Below, one piece after another: positions 6,503-8,432 of a DNA stretch of 8,432 nt. Source of the stretch: an uncultured Thermomicrobiales bacterium (GTDB lineage: Bacteria > Chloroflexota > Chloroflexia > Thermomicrobiales > Thermomicrobiaceae); assembly GCA_937891245.1 (NCBI GenBank), contig CALAGB010000498.1:1-8432 (forward strand), read 5' to 3'. The notes beneath the pieces are model-generated. The model worked only from the letters and a program-made list of their open reading frames with translations. It made no database searches and had not been told where the DNA came from. The translations under genes were made by a program, and so were the position numbers. Positions within the stretch are counted from its first letter, which is position 1; every line of letters begins with the position of its first letter.

Positions 6503-6626
6503 AGCGGCTTTCCCACCCTGTTCGAGCCTAAAAAACACCGGACCTAACATAACATTGACATGCGCATTTCATATGCCATGGCTGGAGAGCAGAACCGGCG
6601 CGGCACAATCAGCCGTCTGGATGCAG

Positions 6627-6632
6627 TAAAAT
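6627..6632 (+). promoter_or_regulatory. Possible -10 element of tRNA-Leu
   Basis: TAAAAT matches the -10 consensus at five of six positions and ends 15 bp before the mature tRNA 5' end. No good -35 is present at the usual distance (6604-6609 reads CACAAT), so the assignment is tentative. Confidence 0.35.
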
Positions 6633-6647
6633 GGTTGGCGGTGTCAC

Positions 6648-6729
6648 GGGGGAATGTCGAAATTGGCAGACGAGCATGACTTAGGATCATGTGCCGCAAG
6701 GCGTGCGGGTTCGAGTCCCGCTTCCCCCA
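6648..6729 (+). tRNA. tRNA-Leu, anticodon UAG
   Basis: The acceptor stem is GGGGGAA (6648-6654) paired with TTCCCCC (6722-6728), with discriminator A at 6729. The anticodon stem CATGA/TCATG (6675-6679, 6687-6691) encloses the seven-base loop CTTAGGA, whose anticodon is TAG at 6682-6684, reading CUN leucine codons. A long variable arm (GCC-GCAA-GGC) marks a class II tRNA. The T arm is GCGGG-TTCGAGT-CCCGC. The 3' CCA is not encoded: the genome reads CCT after the discriminator, so CCA must be added enzymatically. Confidence 0.96.
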
Positions 6730-6860
6730 CCTAACCCACGGCCTTCATCCAGAATTGCCGTTCTCATCTCGATCGATGGCCTCCCTGCGCCAACCCAATA
6801 ATTCTGCGCACCGCACTATTGCCGCTGTTCGGCTTTTGTAGTTAAATGCTCGCCGTGTTC

Positions 6861-6888
6861 TCGACAATTTGGCCGATACGTGTATGAG
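6861..6888 (+). promoter_or_regulatory. Possible promoter of the secreted cysteine-rich protein gene
   Basis: TCGACA (6861-6866) and TATGAG (6883-6888) are separated by 16 bp, with matches of five and four of six to consensus. Transcription would begin near 6895, about 45 nt before the GTG start. This is a modest match found by eye. The 209-bp gap between the tRNA and this gene (6730-6938) otherwise shows only a short ACGGC/GCCGT inverted repeat just after the tRNA. Confidence 0.3.
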
Positions 6889-6927
6889 TGAGTGTCAGAT
6901 CTTGATCGCAGCGAGTCTTCCAGCAGT

Positions 6928-6932
6928 AAGGA
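6928..6932 (+). promoter_or_regulatory. Ribosome binding site supporting the GTG start at 6939
   Basis: AAGGA lies 6 nt upstream of GTG 6939. No in-frame ATG lies between the start and the twin-arginine motif, so this GTG is the only start that gives a complete Tat signal with a good ribosome site. Confidence 0.7.
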
Positions 6933-6938
6933 CCGTAC

Positions 6939-7988
6939 GTGCAAGATTGGCGATTCGACCGGTTCACGCAACTCCTCGGTCAAGCGACGTCGCGGCGACA
7001 GCTTCTCAAAGCCGCGAGTGCGGGCGCCGTCGCCGCGATCGCTGTGGTTCCGGTGACAGCACCCGCACTCGCGGAAGGCAGCTGCGCGCAAACAGCCTGC
7101 AAACGAGCAGCATATAGGAACTTCGTGGCATGCATCCTGTCGTCTCTTCAGCACCGGGGAATGCTCTCGACGTGCATCTCCACGGTCGCGCATGACACTG
7201 GATACTGCGCGCGGACCGGGTGTTTGAGTGGCGACACGTGCTGTGACGGTCAGTGTCGCGATCTCTCGCTCGATTCTCAGCACTGCGGTACGTGCGACCA
7301 AGTCTGCCCCGAAGATGCGACGTGCGGAGGCGGAGAATGCCAATGCGCGGGGGGCGAGATGTTTTGTTCGGGCAATTGCGTTGATACCCAATCCGATCCG
7401 AACAACTGTGGTTCGTGCGGTCATGTGTGTCCTGGCTACCAGCAACCGAACACCAATGTTACGTGCACGCTTGGCCAATGCTCCTTTAGCTGCCAGGGCG
7501 AATACTACGATGCCAATGGAGATCAAGCTGACGGCTGCGAAGCGGCTGATTCGCCAACCGGGAATCACACGCAGGCGAGCGCACTCGAATTGGGGGCGTA
7601 TGGTTGCTTTGATACCCCCGGGCAGACCGTGACTGGCAAGCTGCTCTCAGATGCTCGTGTGCACACAAATCCGGCAATTCCGGGATTCGACGCGACGACC
7701 GGATCGGCTCCGGATTGGTATCACCTCACCGCGGACGGTGGGTTGTGCGTCAACGACTTGAAGGTCGTCCTTCAGGTGCTGAGCAGCGCGCATCCTCAGT
7801 GCTACAAGTTGAGCGTGGTTACGGACATGGGGACGTTCGCCCAAACAACCGATTTTTCGGGCATGGCGAAGGTTACGCAGGATACGGTGAGCTACAGCAC
7901 TGGTTCGGATATCTACTTCAAGGTAGAGAAGACGTGTTCGACGGCTCAATTCGAGTCAGTTGATTACACGCTCAACTTCCACCTTTAG
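6939..7988 (+). CDS. Tat-exported cysteine-rich repeat protein
   Basis: This is a 349-residue exported protein of unknown function. Residues 18-45 are a twin-arginine signal: TSRRQLLK, a hydrophobic AASAGAVAAIAVV stretch and a likely cleavage site after APALA (45/46), which sends a folded protein across the membrane. The mature part has 28 cysteines. Two copies of a Cys module (about 101-136 and 142-185) share the pattern C-x3-C-x-D-x4-D-x2-x-CGxC-x3-C; the clearest is CSGNCVDTQSDPNNCGSCG (143-161). A calcium-loop-like DANGDQADGCE (191-201) follows. Such modules are common in secreted proteins of Myxococcota and Chloroflexota. The C-terminal 140 residues look like a beta-sandwich resembling pre-peptidase C-terminal domains. 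I see no catalytic motif. It seems to be transcribed alone. A surface or adhesive role is a guess. Confidence 0.88.
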   Translation: MQDWRFDRFTQLLGQATSRRQLLKAASAGAVAAIAVVPVTAPALAEGSCAQTACKRAAYRNFVACILSSLQHRGMLSTCISTVAHDTGYCARTGCLSGDTCCDGQCRDLSLDSQHCGTCDQVCPEDATCGGGECQCAGGEMFCSGNCVDTQSDPNNCGSCGHVCPGYQQPNTNVTCTLGQCSFSCQGEYYDANGDQADGCEAADSPTGNHTQASALELGAYGCFDTPGQTVTGKLLSDARVHTNPAIPGFDATTGSAPDWYHLTADGGLCVNDLKVVLQVLSSAHPQCYKLSVVTDMGTFAQTTDFSGMAKVTQDTVSYSTGSDIYFKVEKTCSTAQFESVDYTLNFHL

Positions 7989-8153
7989 TCGTCATCGGCG
8001 ACTCAACATCGAGGGCGCGCACGTGCTGTCGATCTGTTTGAATGCGAGCAGTGCTGCCGATTCGCCGCGAGTGTCACCATCTTACGTAATGTGTGCTTCC
8101 CTCACGCCTCAGTTCCTGCTACTGTGCCTCTATTGATCGTATGCCCTTGCGGA

Positions 8154-8160
8154 AGAGGAG
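8154..8160 (+). promoter_or_regulatory. Ribosome binding site for dppA
   Basis: AGAGGAG lies 8 nt before GTG 8169 and selects it over the out-of-frame GTG at 8162. No convincing promoter is visible in the 180-bp gap (7989-8168), which holds only a weak 5-bp hairpin just after the preceding stop and the 8-bp palindrome TTACGTAA. Confidence 0.7.
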
Positions 8161-8168
8161 AGTGCGAC

Positions 8169-8432
8169 GTGCGGGTCTACCTGACGGTTGATATCGAAGG
8201 GATCGCCGGAGTGGTACACGGCGAGGAAGGCTCGCCGGGTAATCCGGAGTACGAGCGTGCCCGGCGACTGATGACCGCCGAGGCGAGCGCGACCGTAGCG
8301 GGAATCTTTGATGCTGAGCCGGATTCGGCTGTGACCGTCGTCGATGTGCACGGGCCGTATCGCAACATCATCCCCGAAGAGCTGGATGAGCGTGCCACGC
8401 TCAGCCGGGGCAAGCCGCGCATGTACGGGATG
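8169..8432 (+). CDS. dppA: D-aminopeptidase, M55 (DppA) family, N-terminal part, cut by right edge
   Basis: DppA-type enzymes are zinc-dependent D-aminopeptidases that cleave D-Ala-type peptides, probably for use of cell-wall fragments. The Bacillus enzyme is a cytoplasmic decamer. The frame starts at GTG 8169, behind AGAGGAG (8154-8160), and stays open for 88 codons to the window end. The family opening VYLTVDIEGIAGVVHGEEG places the metal ligands at D8 and E10, the same numbers as in Bacillus DppA. SPGNPEYERARRLMTAEA (22-39) is the next conserved block, and VVDVHGPYRNIIPEEL carries H61, matching the metal ligand H60 of the Bacillus protein. The remaining ligands and the catalytic His lie beyond the edge. 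Whether peptide transporter genes follow cannot be seen. Confidence 0.93.
   Translation, partial: MRVYLTVDIEGIAGVVHGEEGSPGNPEYERARRLMTAEASATVAGIFDAEPDSAVTVVDVHGPYRNIIPEELDERATLSRGKPRMYGM

Noticed and set aside
6555..6560. TTGACA upstream of tRNA-Leu as a promoter -35
   Set aside because: No acceptable -10 lies 15-19 bp downstream (6578-6583 reads ATGGCT), and it is far from the tRNA.
6816..7568. 250-codon minus-strand open frame over the cysteine-rich gene
   Set aside because: It is antisense to a protein with a clear Tat signal and Cys repeats; its composition is typical of a shadow frame.
7987..8003. Hairpin AGTCG/CGACT just after the cysteine-rich gene as a terminator
   Set aside because: The stem is only 5 bp, overlaps the stop codon and has no T-run.

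Overview
This window looks like chromosomal DNA from a GC-rich bacterium, most likely a member of the Chloroflexota near the Thermomicrobia/Sphaerobacter group. That placement is an inference. It rests on a leuD-leuB pair with a small-type LeuD, frequent GTG starts, a Tat-exported cysteine-repeat protein, an M55 D-aminopeptidase and a KaiC-family ATPase in one neighbourhood. No single marker proves it.

Layout, left to right. (1) Positions 1-1423: the 3' end of leuD and a complete leuB, overlapping by 4 bp, on the + strand (leucine biosynthesis), followed by a hairpin near 1450-1476. (2) Positions 1572-5252, minus strand: a tightly packed three-gene signalling operon. In transcription order it is a helix-turn-helix protein with an unrecognised C-terminal domain, a double-domain KaiC-like ATPase with an added C-terminal winged-helix-like segment, and a soluble PAS histidine kinase. 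Adjacent genes overlap by 8 and 4 bp, and no response regulator, KaiA or KaiB is visible. (3) Positions 5253-5783: the divergent upstream region. It holds a set of direct repeats with a 10-bp period over a possible promoter of the signalling operon, about 300 bp with no convincing gene, and a near-consensus sigma-70-type promoter facing right. (4) Positions 5784-6246: an A-type iron-sulfur carrier (IscA/ErpA/HesB family) ending at a perfect 32-nt palindrome. (5) Positions 6275-6502, minus strand: a small unknown protein. (6) Positions 6648-6729: tRNA-Leu(UAG). (7) Positions 6939-7988: a GTG-started, twin-arginine signal protein with 28 cysteines. (8) Positions 8169-8432: the start of a DppA-type D-aminopeptidase that runs off the right edge.

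The housekeeping genes (leuDB, the Fe-S carrier, tRNA-Leu, dppA) are ordinary. The part most worth attention is the HTH-KaiC-kinase operon with its repeat array. It looks like a self-contained signal-transduction module in which the DNA-binding protein and/or the KaiC-like ATPase may take the place of a response regulator. That function is inferred from gene content and spacing only.
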